DNA of 37,579 nucleotides from Acidobacteriota bacterium (lineage in GTDB: Bacteria > Acidobacteriota > DATKUA01 > JAFGBY01). Where the stretch lies: positions 1 through 37,579 of the forward strand of contig JAFGBY010000178.1 in the NCBI GenBank assembly GCA_016932915.1, in the 5' to 3' direction. Of the stretch, positions 15,719 through 24,727 are shown one piece after another. Under the pieces are notes generated by a model. The model did not search any database. It saw only the letters and a program-made list of their open reading frames with translations, and was not told the DNA's origin. Each line of letters opens with the position of its first letter. The stretch's first letter is position 1. Made by a program: the position numbers and the translations under genes.

Positions 15719-15747
15719 AGTTTAAGCCCTTATAATGTGAATGTCAA
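15719..15747 (-). promoter_or_regulatory. Putative promoter of pilB-pilT-pilC
   Basis: Minus strand: perfect TTGACA (15747-15742), 17-nt spacer, TAAACT (15724-15719). Start near 15712, leader about 70 nt. AAAGGGA lies 5-6 nt before the pilB ATG. Confidence 0.5.
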
Positions 15748-15874
15748 TACACAATCCTATGTAGAAACATGAATCTTTGTGCCTAACTTATTGAATACTA
15801 ACAATAAACAGTGATTTGAGGCATAAGCTAAAGTACCTTAGCAACCTGAGTTTACGAACAGGACCTCTTCTTCC

Positions 15875-15903
15875 TTGTAAACTTAATTACTGCATTTTAT
15901 AAT
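15875..15903 (+). promoter_or_regulatory. polA promoter giving a nearly leaderless mRNA
   Basis: TTGTAA (15875-15880), 17-nt spacer, perfect TATAAT (15898-15903). Transcription should start at about 15909-15912, only a few nucleotides before the polA ATG at 15915. No Shine-Dalgarno sequence lies between them. Confidence 0.6.
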
Positions 15904-15914
15904 ACCATCCTATC

Positions 15915-18632
15915 ATGGTAAAGAAAGAAAAATTATTCCTCCTCGATGGGTATGCTCTCGCATACCGGGCGTATTTCGCTTTCCTGAGGACTCCACTGAC
16001 AAATGCCAGAGGCGAAAACACATCAGCGGTGTACGGATTTGCCCTGACTCTCCTCAAGATCCTTAATGAAGAAAACCCTGATTATATTGGGGTCGCTTTC
16101 GATTCTTCCGGGCCGACTTTCAGACATGAACTTTACACTGAGTATAAAGCTACACGGCAGAAGATGCCGGATGATCTCCGTTATCAGATTCCATGGTTGA
16201 AAGAACTATTGGAAGCTCTCGATATCCCGGTGTTCGAAATGCCCGGTTTTGAAGCGGATGACATCATTGGTACTTTATCTATGAAAGGAAAAGATGCGGG
16301 GCTGGATGTATTTCTTGCGACAGGTGACAAGGATTTCCTGCAACTGGTCGATGACTCAATTTATTTTTATAATATCAGGACGAAGGATAATGAACCAGGT
16401 GATAAGGTCCTGGATAAAGATGGCGTGAAGGCTAAAATGGGAGTAATTCCGGGGCAGGTAAGAGAACTTCTTGCTTTAATGGGAGATTCCTCGGATAACA
16501 TACCAGGCTTGCCGGGAGTAGGGGAGAAAACGGCGCTGAAGCTCCTGGAAGAATTTGGATCACTTGAAAAGATTCTTGATAACGCAGAGAGCATCAAGGG
16601 TAAACTGGGCGAAAAAATATCACAGAATAAACACCTTGCAGAGATTTCGCTTGATCTTGCGACTATACGGACAGATCTGGATATCTCCTTTGATAAGAAT
16701 GCTTTATTGCTTGGCAAACCTGACCAGAAAAAACTTAGCGAACTCCTATCATCATTGGAATTCCATTCTCTAATTGAAAAATTCAATGCTGATTCGAAAA
16801 GAGTTGAATTTGACCCAACAGATCAAGAGTATATTGCTGTATCTGATAATATTGCTTTAGATGATTTAATAAAAGATATGGAAAAACAGGATTTTATAGT
16901 TTTTGATACTGAAACCACATCACTTGACCCCCTGATTGCCGAGCTGGTTGGTGTGTCATTCTCATGGAAAGAAAAACAGGCATATTATATTTCAGTCGTT
17001 TCTGCAGAGGGTAAACATTTTGAGATAGAATATCTAATCGATAAACTCAAACCGATTTTTGCGAATCCGAAAATTAAAAAGGGTGGGCAGAATCTTAAAT
17101 ACGATATCTCTGTATTAAAGAAGTATGGGGTAGAGGTCAACGGCGTCAGCTTCGATACATTGATTGCCTCATATCTGCTTAATCCAGAGGGAAGGAAGCA
17201 TAACCTGGATCTTCTTGCACTTGATTATCTTAATTATAAAAAAATTCCTACCAGCGATTTGATAGGTTCGGGTAAGGAATGCTCAAGCATGGATATAGTT
17301 CCTCTAGATAAAGTAAGTATATATGGTTGTGAAGATGCAGAGATAACTTTACGTTTAAAAAACCTTTTCCAGGATAACCTTCAGAGCCTCGAACTTACTG
17401 ATCTTTTTAATAATATTGAGATGCCTCTGATCGAGATACTTGCGGATATGGAGATGACAGGTGTCGCTATCGATGTCGAATTTCTTAATAAAATGTCCGC
17501 TGAACTGGAGAAACAAATTTCTGTTCTCAGAGATTCCATTTATAAACAGGCAGATGATGAATTCAATATAGACTCACCTCAGCAGCTCGGAAAAATTCTC
17601 TTTGAAAAGATGGAAATCCACAAGGAACTTGGGATTAAAAGGGTGCGTAAAACAAGCCTTGGATATGCGACCGACGCAAGACTTCTTGATCAGATGAGCG
17701 GGCATCCGATAGTAGCCGAAATCCTTCAATACAGACACCTTCGGAAGCTCAAATCTACTTATATTGATGCATTGCCGCAACTGGTACATAAAGTCTCAGG
17801 CAGGATACATACTTCATATAATCAGACAATAACGGCGACCGGGAGATTATCAAGTTCCGATCCCAACCTGCAGAACATACCAATAAGAACAGAACTTGGA
17901 AGGGAGATAAGAAAGGCATTTATCCCTTCCAGTGAGGATAGAATAATACTCGATGCAGACTATTCACAGATTGAATTCCGGATAGCAGCAGATTTTTCAG
18001 GTGATAAAAACCTGATAGATTTCTTTAAATCTGGCGAGGATGTGCATGCGCAGATAGCCGCTATGATTTATGATCTGCCTATTAATGAAGTAACCAGGGA
18101 ACAGAGGTCAAGGTCGAAGGAAATCAGTTTTGGGATACTCTATGGTATGAACCAATATGGGCTTGCAAGTAGATTGAAGATTTCCACAGATGAAGCTGAA
18201 GAGTTCCTGCGAAGGTATTACATTACACTCCCCGGAATCTCTGAATATATTCAGAGACAGTTGAGAGATGCCCGTTTACAAGGTACTGTAACGACTCTAT
18301 ACGGCAGGAGACGTCACGTGAGCAATATCGAAAGCGATAACGGAAGGCTTCGTTCTCTGGCTGAACACATCGCTGTGAATACCCCTATCCAGGGTACTGC
18401 CGCGGATATTATTAAAATTGCCATGATCAGGGTGTTTAACGCATTTAAAAAAGAGGGTTTCAGGAGCAAGATGATTATGCAGGTGCATGATGAGCTTGTT
18501 TTCGATGTTCTTCTGGAAGAATTGGATGAAGTGAGCAAGGTTGTAAAAGCCGAGATGGAGAAGGCAGCGGAGCTCAGTGTACCGCTTACGGTGGACATAG
18601 GGACTGGTAAAAACTGGCTGGAGGCGCATTAA
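15915..18632 (+). CDS. polA: DNA polymerase I with all three domains
   Basis: 905 residues. Replicative gap-filling and repair polymerase. The 5' nuclease domain (about 1-290) starts LFLLDGYALAYRAYFAF and has GDKDFLQLV and MGDSSDNIPGLPGVGEKTA. The 3'-5' proofreading domain (about 310-500) keeps its catalytic residues: Asp331 and Glu333 in FDTETTS, NLKYDISVL, and CEDAEITLRL, so proofreading is probably active. The polymerase domain has motif A DADYSQIEFRIAA (Asp682), motif B RSRSKEISFGILYGMNQYG, and motif C QVHDELVFDV (Asp859). Many bacteria have lost the exonuclease residues; this one has not. The ATG lacks a ribosome site and lies about 5 nt from the predicted transcription start. Confidence 0.97.
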   Translation: MVKKEKLFLLDGYALAYRAYFAFLRTPLTNARGENTSAVYGFALTLLKILNEENPDYIGVAFDSSGPTFRHELYTEYKATRQKMPDDLRYQIPWLKELLEALDIPVFEMPGFEADDIIGTLSMKGKDAGLDVFLATGDKDFLQLVDDSIYFYNIRTKDNEPGDKVLDKDGVKAKMGVIPGQVRELLALMGDSSDNIPGLPGVGEKTALKLLEEFGSLEKILDNAESIKGKLGEKISQNKHLAEISLDLATIRTDLDISFDKNALLLGKPDQKKLSELLSSLEFHSLIEKFNADSKRVEFDPTDQEYIAVSDNIALDDLIKDMEKQDFIVFDTETTSLDPLIAELVGVSFSWKEKQAYYISVVSAEGKHFEIEYLIDKLKPIFANPKIKKGGQNLKYDISVLKKYGVEVNGVSFDTLIASYLLNPEGRKHNLDLLALDYLNYKKIPTSDLIGSGKECSSMDIVPLDKVSIYGCEDAEITLRLKNLFQDNLQSLELTDLFNNIEMPLIEILADMEMTGVAIDVEFLNKMSAELEKQISVLRDSIYKQADDEFNIDSPQQLGKILFEKMEIHKELGIKRVRKTSLGYATDARLLDQMSGHPIVAEILQYRHLRKLKSTYIDALPQLVHKVSGRIHTSYNQTITATGRLSSSDPNLQNIPIRTELGREIRKAFIPSSEDRIILDADYSQIEFRIAADFSGDKNLIDFFKSGEDVHAQIAAMIYDLPINEVTREQRSRSKEISFGILYGMNQYGLASRLKISTDEAEEFLRRYYITLPGISEYIQRQLRDARLQGTVTTLYGRRRHVSNIESDNGRLRSLAEHIAVNTPIQGTAADIIKIAMIRVFNAFKKEGFRSKMIMQVHDELVFDVLLEELDEVSKVVKAEMEKAAELSVPLTVDIGTGKNWLEAH

Positions 18633-18836
18633 TTTATGCAATGTTATGTTGCAGATTTGCAATTTTCGCAGCTTGAATGTTGCGTTGGTGCAACAAACGA
18701 ATCCAGAGGTTTTAGCTACATCCCAGCCGATTTCTCTAAGTGCTTGATATATATAAAGTTATCACCCAAAGTTTTCTTGGTTAAAATTGGTATGTTAGTT
18801 GCTTATACGAAACCGGGTATATTTTGGAGGTAGTGA

Positions 18837-19745
18837 TTGTTCTGGCAGAAAACGATTAGGCGGGAAGTTACAAGTACAGGAATCGGGCTACATTCGGGGA
18901 AAAAAGTTAGACTTAAATTAAAACCAGCCCTTGCAGATACTGGGGTTGTTTTTAAAAGGATAGATAAGGACGGCGTTGAGATTAAAGTCAATGATCGTTC
19001 ACTTTCTAATACTAACCGGGCGACTTCGATTGCGAAAAATGATATCTTTATAGATACTGTTGAACATCTTATGGCTGCACTGGTCGGTGCAGGTGTCGAT
19101 AATGTCATTATCGAACTCGATTCATCAGAAGTCCCGGCGATGGACGGCTCCGCTTCGCCGTTCCTTTACCTTATACATGAAGCAGGGGTTAGGCGTCTCA
19201 ATAAAAAGCGTAATTTTATGCGGATTTTAAAACCGATCGAGATTCGAGATAACGGAAAATTCATTGCGGTTTACCCGTCAGATACTTATCGTATCACCTA
19301 TGGAATTGAATTTGATCATCCAGCTATAAAGAAGCAGGAAGCCTCATTTGAAATCAATAACAGGATTTTTACTGATGAAATCGCCCCGGCTAGGACATTC
19401 GGTTTCCTGAAAGAGGTTGAACTTCTTCGGAGAAATAATCTTGCTAGAGGCGGATCCCTGGAAAATGCGATTATTCTCGATGATCACAAGGTTATTAACA
19501 ACCCGCTTCGTTATGATGACGAATTTGTCCGCCATAAAATTCTTGATGCTGTTGGCGACTTTGCCTTCCTGCCGTACAGGGTTTTAGGGCATATCGTCGC
19601 TTCAAAAGCCGGGCATGCGATGCATATGAAGCTCGTAGATGAATTGCTGACAAATCGGGAATACTGGGAATTGCTTAATGAAACCGCATACGAAAAACTA
19701 ATGCAACATTCAACACAAGAAGAAGCTGCTTTGTCGCTTGCTTAG
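18837..19745 (+). CDS. lpxC: UDP-3-O-acyl-N-acetylglucosamine deacetylase
   Basis: 302 residues, normal length. Zinc enzyme for the first committed step of lipid A synthesis, which shows the organism makes LPS. Zinc ligands His77 (TVEHLMAAL), His233 and Asp237 (RHKILDAVGD), and catalytic His260 (KAGHAMHMK) are all present, as is STGIGLHSGKK near the N-terminus and DGSASPFLYLI. Translation starts at TTG 18837, chosen because TTTGGAGG ends 6 nt upstream and no in-frame ATG is available near. Its stop codon overlaps by 4 nt with the stop codon of the convergent DUF362 gene. Other lipid A genes are not in the window. Confidence 0.95.
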   Translation: MFWQKTIRREVTSTGIGLHSGKKVRLKLKPALADTGVVFKRIDKDGVEIKVNDRSLSNTNRATSIAKNDIFIDTVEHLMAALVGAGVDNVIIELDSSEVPAMDGSASPFLYLIHEAGVRRLNKKRNFMRILKPIEIRDNGKFIAVYPSDTYRITYGIEFDHPAIKKQEASFEINNRIFTDEIAPARTFGFLKEVELLRRNNLARGGSLENAIILDDHKVINNPLRYDDEFVRHKILDAVGDFAFLPYRVLGHIVASKAGHAMHMKLVDELLTNREYWELLNETAYEKLMQHSTQEEAALSLA

Positions 19746-20890
19746 TTTCTTCGGATTCCGAATATTTTCCTTACTTTCCCCAGGTATATTGCCTTTGCCG
19801 GGCAAACTTCTGCGCAACAGTAGCATCGGATACAGGTTTTATAACTAAATTTGATCCTTTTCCCTTTTCCATATTGGACCAGCTTTACTGATTTCGGATT
19901 TGTCGGGCATATCTTTTCACAATCACCGCACTTTATACAATTTTTATGATATGGTCTGGGTTTATCGATCAATATATTCCTGAAGAATTTCGCTGCTCCA
20001 CTTGTTGTGAGCTCTCTGACAGGTTTCCTGTCGATTATAAAATTATCGCGCCTGAGTTCATTCGGGTCATCACCGACTATTTCAATATTCGACTTGTTCA
20101 TATTTCCCAAACCGAACCTCTCTCCAATCACATTGGTGGGGACATATTCAGGATTGAGATTGATAAGGTCACAGAAAATTGTATCCAGGGCAACCGGATC
20201 GGTGCTGAAGAGCAGCAGATTCATCCTTGTAGGTGTTCCGGACCTTGGTCCTTCCCGTTCCATCGCGATGATTCCGTCCATAATATATAAACGGGGCTTT
20301 ATAAGCCGCGTAAGATCGACCAGCATCGAGGCGAAATCATTCCTTGCGGCAAGCCGGAGGTGATGTTGCCCTTTCTGCAGGCCGGGCAGGCAACCATACT
20401 GATTTTTTATTGCGCCTGTTATCTTCATCAGTCCATGCGGTTTCATTTTCGAGAGGCTGATGACCGCATCAGATTCGTGTACGCCTGCTGCTATCTGGAA
20501 TCTTTTGAAGGCCTTCCCTTCATCAAATGGCACATCAACAGAGTTTGCGAAATCAGCCTGTTTTATTTTGAGTTTTTCGGCGACAGAAAACAGGCCAGCC
20601 TTTTTTGCCGCTCTCGATGTAAAACCTAATGCAGGAGAATCCCCCCAGGTGACCTTTAATCCGGCTTCGATGCACAGCTCTGCTATGGCCTGAAAAACTA
20701 CAGGATGCGTAGTGATTGCTTTTTCCGGCTCAGCGGGGACAAGAAGGTTAGGTTTTAATAAAACTTTTTCGCCCTTTTGAAAAAGTGTTTTAAATCCCCC
20801 GAGGAGTTCAATACCTCTCTGTACAGCAGATTTGACGATTTTTTCATCAAGTGAATCACATTTTATTACTGCTACTTTGGATTTATTCAT
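19742..20890 (-). CDS. DUF362 protein with C-terminal 2x[4Fe-4S] ferredoxin domain
   Basis: 382 residues from the ATG at 20890. An upstream in-frame ATG at 20974 would overlap the previous gene by 71 nt, so I reject it. The DUF362 domain (about 1-300) has KVLLKPNLLVPAEPEKAITTHP, ISLSKMKPHGLMKITGAIKNQYG and RLYIMDGIIAMEREGPRSG, the usual family landmarks. Two ferredoxin motifs follow, CIKCGDCEKICP from residue 318 and CIRCYCCAEVCP from 353. Proteins of this type occur in many anaerobes; the reaction is not established and I do not guess one. It is 13 nt downstream of the PH-like membrane gene and convergent with lpxC. Confidence 0.88.
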   Translation of the reverse strand: MNKSKVAVIKCDSLDEKIVKSAVQRGIELLGGFKTLFQKGEKVLLKPNLLVPAEPEKAITTHPVVFQAIAELCIEAGLKVTWGDSPALGFTSRAAKKAGLFSVAEKLKIKQADFANSVDVPFDEGKAFKRFQIAAGVHESDAVISLSKMKPHGLMKITGAIKNQYGCLPGLQKGQHHLRLAARNDFASMLVDLTRLIKPRLYIMDGIIAMEREGPRSGTPTRMNLLLFSTDPVALDTIFCDLINLNPEYVPTNVIGERFGLGNMNKSNIEIVGDDPNELRRDNFIIDRKPVRELTTSGAAKFFRNILIDKPRPYHKNCIKCGDCEKICPTNPKSVKLVQYGKGKRIKFSYKTCIRCYCCAEVCPAKAIYLGKVRKIFGIRRN

Positions 20891-20903
20891 TATGTTAGTT
20901 TGA

Positions 20904-21482
20904 TTATTTTGGTTCAAGAGGTAAACCTCTCTGTATGTAAATATTATTAAACCTTGCTGCTTCGAGAATTGCATTTAGTAACGATTCCGGCTTATTACTA
21001 CTTACAGAAAGTGTAAGCCCGTCTTTAAGTCTGATGATCAGGTAGTCTTTTGTTCCTGGAATATTATATGATCGTTCTCTTATTCCGACTTTATAAGCGA
21101 AGCCTCCTGGATTTATCCGGTGATGGTTATCGGAGATATCCACCGATTCGATCCGGTCATATTTTATTATTCTCTCAGCCATAATTGAAAGGTTGAGGAT
21201 CAGCTTGTCTCGTCTGACTTCCAGAACCATCTTCATTGTGAAGATTATATAATCGATAAGTAATATCAATCCGGTGAAAAATAATGCCAGTATTACCAGG
21301 AGTGTGTCATCAAGTGGGCGGGTTCCGAATTCCTGCCCCAGGAAAAGCTGCCTGTACACAGCATAGGCAAAAAAGCCGATTATAAAAATTGAGATTATCA
21401 ACATGAGTGCCGATATTGCGGGTTTGTTGAATTTATGGCTTTCATATTCGAAAATATCCGGATTACCGATTTCCTGATTCAT
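20904..21482 (-). CDS. Two-TM membrane protein with PH-like cytoplasmic domain
   Basis: 192 residues. Two hydrophobic helices, about 23-45 (ALMLIISIFIIGFFAYAVYR) and 62-85 (TLLVILALFFTGLILLIDYIIF), are followed by an about 100-residue beta-rich domain: MVLEVRRDKLILNLSIM, RIIKYDRIESVDIS, DYLIIRLKDGLTLSVSSNKPESLLNAI. This succession is that of bacterial PH-like (bPH) domains, which typically end with a helix like this one. AACAGGAG precedes the ATG. It leads the two-gene operon with the DUF362 protein and is divergent from the TPR gene. Function unknown. Confidence 0.7.
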   Translation of the reverse strand: MNQEIGNPDIFEYESHKFNKPAISALMLIISIFIIGFFAYAVYRQLFLGQEFGTRPLDDTLLVILALFFTGLILLIDYIIFTMKMVLEVRRDKLILNLSIMAERIIKYDRIESVDISDNHHRINPGGFAYKVGIRERSYNIPGTKDYLIIRLKDGLTLSVSSNKPESLLNAILEAARFNNIYIQRGLPLEPK

Positions 21483-21549
21483 TTCAAATCTCCTGTTAAT
21501 ATTATTGTATTACTGTGAATTGTTAAATTAAAGTGGTTTATTAAATCTT

Positions 21550-21577
21550 TTGGCTTGGCTGGTAAAATTGGTATAAT
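21550..21577 (+). promoter_or_regulatory. Putative sigma-70 promoter of the TPR-HAD operon
   Basis: TTGGCT (21550-21555), 16-nt spacer, perfect TATAAT (21572-21577). Start near 21584. Ribosome site GAGGAG at 21594-21599 precedes the ATG at 21606. Confidence 0.6.
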
Positions 21578-21605
21578 GACTATATAAAAAATTGAGGAGT
21601 TTTAC

Positions 21606-22403
21606 ATGAAATATATGGCCAGGCTATTATTCTTGGGATTTTTATTATGTTTGTTTTATGGTTCGATGATACTCGGGGATACTAAGTCAAAAAAACTAAA
21701 TGTAAAAACCGATACTGATTACATAATGGAAGGCGATCAAGCGTATGCAAAACGTTCAGATGCAAAACAGGTAGTAAAAGCAGTAGATGCATATAGGGAT
21801 GCCTGGAAAGCTAATAATAATTCATACGAGGCGATGTGGAAACTTGCGAAAGCGTATTGGTACTGGGGAAATATTACACCAGAGGATGATGATGAGAAAC
21901 GTATGGACTTACATCAAAAAGGTAAGATTTGGGCTCAATCAGCCATGAAAGCCAATCCAAAAGGCGCGGAAGGATTTTTCTGGTATGGTGTTAACCTCGG
22001 CGCCTGGGGTGAAGCAAACGGTGTTACGAAATCTCTTTCAATCCGTGGTGATTTGGAAGAGTTTATGAAAAAGACAGTCGCTATTGATCCGGTCTTAGAG
22101 GGAGGAGGAGCCTATAGAGTTTTAGGTAGGCTAAAATTCCGGCTTCCCGGTCTTTTCGGTGGAGATAATGATGAATCCATTGCTTATCTGAAAAAAGCAA
22201 TCGAAGTTGGACCGACAAATTCTATGAATTATATTTTCCTGGCTGAAACTCTAATGGATGAAGATGATTATAAAGGGGCAAAAGACGCCCTTGAAAAAGT
22301 AATCAATATGCAGCCTGATCCGAGATGGATACCGGAGACCGAACAGGATAAAAAAAGAGCAAAAGAACTATTAAAGGAAGTGATGGAGGAACTCGAGGAC
22401 TAG
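21606..22403 (+). CDS. Exported TPR protein, TatT/RMD1-like
   Basis: 265 residues with a signal peptide (hydrophobic LLFLGFLLCLFYGSMIL, residues 7-23). The rest is helical with TPR-like units: an N-terminal pair (YEAMWKLAKAYWYWG; KGKIWAQSAMKANPKGAEGFFWYGVNLG) and a later pair (DESIAYLKKAIEVGPTNSMNYIFLAETLMDEDDYKGAKDALEKVI). The signature GAYRVLGRLKFRLPGLFGGDNDESIAYLKKA, here residues about 175-205, is the one seen in TatT, the TPR partner of TRAP transporters, and in other TPR proteins of unknown role. No TRAP permease lies in the window, so transport is not implied. Start chosen from GAGGAG 6 nt upstream. It precedes the HAD gene by 9 nt. Confidence 0.75.
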   Translation: MKYMARLLFLGFLLCLFYGSMILGDTKSKKLNVKTDTDYIMEGDQAYAKRSDAKQVVKAVDAYRDAWKANNNSYEAMWKLAKAYWYWGNITPEDDDEKRMDLHQKGKIWAQSAMKANPKGAEGFFWYGVNLGAWGEANGVTKSLSIRGDLEEFMKKTVAIDPVLEGGGAYRVLGRLKFRLPGLFGGDNDESIAYLKKAIEVGPTNSMNYIFLAETLMDEDDYKGAKDALEKVINMQPDPRWIPETEQDKKRAKELLKEVMEELED

Positions 22404-22412
22404 TTCTTCCAG

Positions 22413-23078
22413 ATGAAAGATATCCGCGCAGTTATATTCGATTTTGACGGTACGATCGCGGATGGTTCTACTGCGATTCATGAATGTTTTACAAGAGCTT
22501 TTACGGAGTCAGGTTTAAAGCCCCCTTCTTTTGAAGAGACTACTGCTCTTATCGGTCATACTCTCCATGACATGATCCAGAGTATGGCTGGGGATATTTC
22601 AGAGGAAACTAGGAATAAAGTGTTGGCATTATACCGTGCACATGCCCATGTTATATTGCCTGAGAAAACAGAGTTGAAAGCTGGAGTAAGAAATTTGCTG
22701 GAGTTCCTACGAGCAAATGATATCAAGATAGCAATCGCCACTACAAAGAAAACAGGTTCTACTGAGAAGACCCTTGAGAAAATGGGAATATTGAATCTGT
22801 TTTCTTATGTAGCAGGTGTCGACCAGGTAAATAATCCCAAGCCACATCCTGAACAATTGAATCTGGTTATGAGTAAATTGGATAGCGATTCCGAAAACAC
22901 TCTAATGGTGGGGGATACTGAATTGGATATAATAGCGGCTAAAAAAGCGGGAACCAAATCAGTTGCAGTACTTGATGGATTTGGTAATAGGGAAATCCTT
23001 CTCGCTTCCGGCTCCGACTATGTAATAGATAAAGTCGGTGATTTAATCGATCTTTTTCGATCGGAATTCGATTTTTAA
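22413..23078 (+). CDS. HAD-superfamily phosphatase (phosphoglycolate phosphatase/PpaX type)
   Basis: 221 residues. Nucleophile Asp10 and acid Asp12 are in motif I (IFDFDGTIAD), Thr in motif II (IATTKKTGS), Lys in motif III (NPKPHPEQ) and the acid pair in motif IV (MVGDTELDI). The helical cap between residues 15 and 85 places it in the subfamily with Gph and PpaX. Phosphoglycolate or pyrophosphate are common substrates, but sequence does not separate them. It lies 9 nt after the TPR gene and its TAA stop overlaps the TAA of the convergent small gene (TTAA shared by both). Confidence 0.88.
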   Translation: MKDIRAVIFDFDGTIADGSTAIHECFTRAFTESGLKPPSFEETTALIGHTLHDMIQSMAGDISEETRNKVLALYRAHAHVILPEKTELKAGVRNLLEFLRANDIKIAIATTKKTGSTEKTLEKMGILNLFSYVAGVDQVNNPKPHPEQLNLVMSKLDSDSENTLMVGDTELDIIAAKKAGTKSVAVLDGFGNREILLASGSDYVIDKVGDLIDLFRSEFDF

Positions 23079-23386
23079 TCCTCGTCGGATTTTTTCTTCG
23101 GCAGGCGCACCCGGCCTACGTCGATGTACTCGACATCTTCAATATCTTTCATATTATCAATAGCTTGCGGCCGTTCTTGATTCCACTTCATTTTAATACC
23201 GTTGGTTATTTCGTTCAGAGGTATTTTGGTTAGTTCTTCAATATCATCGAGATTGATAAAAAGATATGACGAGCCTTCAATTTTAAGTCCCTCGATGTCC
23301 ATTCGAATCCATCCATTCCTGCTGTCTGCTCCGAAATGAGGCAGGAATTCCATACGTTCCTTATCGATATCGATACCTTTTTTCAT
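23075..23386 (-). CDS. Small hypothetical protein, 103 residues
   Basis: Not recognised. Soluble, acidic, without signal peptide. It starts MKKGIDIDKERMEFLPHFGA, continues with a possible beta region (GWIRMDIEGLKIEGSSYLFINLDDIEEL) and ends with a charged tail KKKSDED. GAGGTAATT before the ATG is a good ribosome site and codon use is like its neighbours, so I accept it as a gene. It shares its stop region with the HAD gene on the other strand. Confidence 0.65.
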   Translation of the reverse strand: MKKGIDIDKERMEFLPHFGADSRNGWIRMDIEGLKIEGSSYLFINLDDIEELTKIPLNEITNGIKMKWNQERPQAIDNMKDIEDVEYIDVGRVRLPKKKSDED

Positions 23387-23601
23387 AATTACCTCAACTA
23401 TTATCTTTTATTATGAATATAACTCTAAAAAAATCAAGCAGATATGGTCTTATCTTGAATAGAACGTTTCCCAGAAGTTTTTATCATGAATAACACTAAT
23501 TACAATATTTTTCATTCTATCCTTGATAAGTCTTATATAAATTAATAATCATTTGCCTCGATTGGTCATCTGAACATATGAAACCGATCTAATTTGAACT
23601 A

Positions 23602-24453
23602 TTATGGCTTTTCCAGTTGATCGAAACGTTTCCAGAACCAGATTGCAGCAATTGTATAAACGACAGCTATGCTAAGGCCAAATTCCCCGGTAAAAAAATC
23701 GCTGTTTCCATTTTTTTGTGTAAATGCGTTAAATATTCCCTGTATTGCCATGTTGTGAGATGCGTGGAATACAGCTGCAGTCCATAAACTGCCAGATTTT
23801 ACTCTTATCCAGAACATAATTACTGAAGCGCTGATTATCATTATGCCGAAAAAAACAGTCGATTTTAGTCTCGAACCACTATAATAATCCAGAAAAATGA
23901 GGCCGGGAAGGTGAAATGAAAACCACACAATTCCACTTATAATCGCAGCTTTTTTCATCGAGAAAATTTTAATAAGCTGAGGGATTAAAAAACCACGCCA
24001 TCCAATTTCTTCTCCCAGGGCAAATATCATACGTAAGATTAAACCCCAGGTTAACATAACCGGAAGAGCAATGGCGAAAGGAGGATTCTTAATTCCTATT
24101 GTTCCGCATGTTGAGGTCCCAAATTGGTATTGCTCGACCATTTGAAATTTAGCCAGACCTGTTATCCAGATTATAGAGTAGGCAATCAAGGTGGCAAACA
24201 GAGGGAAAAAATAGCTGAGGGCTATATATTTGATTTTACCTAGCTTCCAACCAAGACCTCTTAGGTTCCGTTGAAATATAAGGCATGTGACAATAGCTGC
24301 TATCCCAGGTGACCACATTATTAATAGAGCCATCCCCATGTTACTGCTTGCTTCGCCGGTTTTTACTAAATAAATAGTAACTGCAATTAAAATTGAAAAG
24401 GTAATAATCAAAAAGACAGCAATTCTTGTTGTAGGTGAATTTTCCTTATTCAT
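23602..24453 (-). CDS. CPBP-family intramembrane metalloprotease
   Basis: 283 residues from the ATG at 24453, which has GGAG 7 nt upstream; the in-frame ATG at 24480 has none. About eight hydrophobic helices. The CPBP (CAAX-like/Abi) motifs are complete: Glu148-Glu149 and Arg153 in GEEIGWRGFL, His181 in WFSFHLPG, and His230/His233/Asn234 in FHASHNM. Members cleave membrane-embedded substrates, in some bacteria as bacteriocin self-immunity; no bacteriocin gene is adjacent. It stands alone, with about 215 nt of featureless AT-rich DNA after it. Confidence 0.85.
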   Translation of the reverse strand: MNKENSPTTRIAVFLIITFSILIAVTIYLVKTGEASSNMGMALLIMWSPGIAAIVTCLIFQRNLRGLGWKLGKIKYIALSYFFPLFATLIAYSIIWITGLAKFQMVEQYQFGTSTCGTIGIKNPPFAIALPVMLTWGLILRMIFALGEEIGWRGFLIPQLIKIFSMKKAAIISGIVWFSFHLPGLIFLDYYSGSRLKSTVFFGIMIISASVIMFWIRVKSGSLWTAAVFHASHNMAIQGIFNAFTQKNGNSDFFTGEFGLSIAVVYTIAAIWFWKRFDQLEKP

Positions 24454-24662
24454 AATAGTGCTCCAATCATTAATGATCATAAAACTTCGATTAGTTTCAA
24501 GAATAAACGATTTTAGATTTATTAAGTTTCTTATCTAATAATTTTAGACCGACTATTCAAAATTTTGGTATGTTGGAATATGAGAAAATCTAAATAAATT
24601 TAAAGCTTCTTGTAAGTGGAAACCATTACAGGTGGTTTCTTATACGGTTCCTTAGAAAATCA

Positions 24663-24692
24663 TTTTCAATTGATTTTCATTTCAATTATAAT
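24663..24692 (+). promoter_or_regulatory. Putative promoter of the serine operon
   Basis: TTTTCA (24663-24668), 18-nt spacer, perfect TATAAT (24687-24692). A perfect 7-bp hairpin (GAAACCA 24619-24625 / TGGTTTC 24633-24639) lies just upstream. Confidence 0.45.
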
Positions 24693-24727
24693 CATTCTGT
24701 ATAAAAGTGAATCAGGAGGGTACTCTA

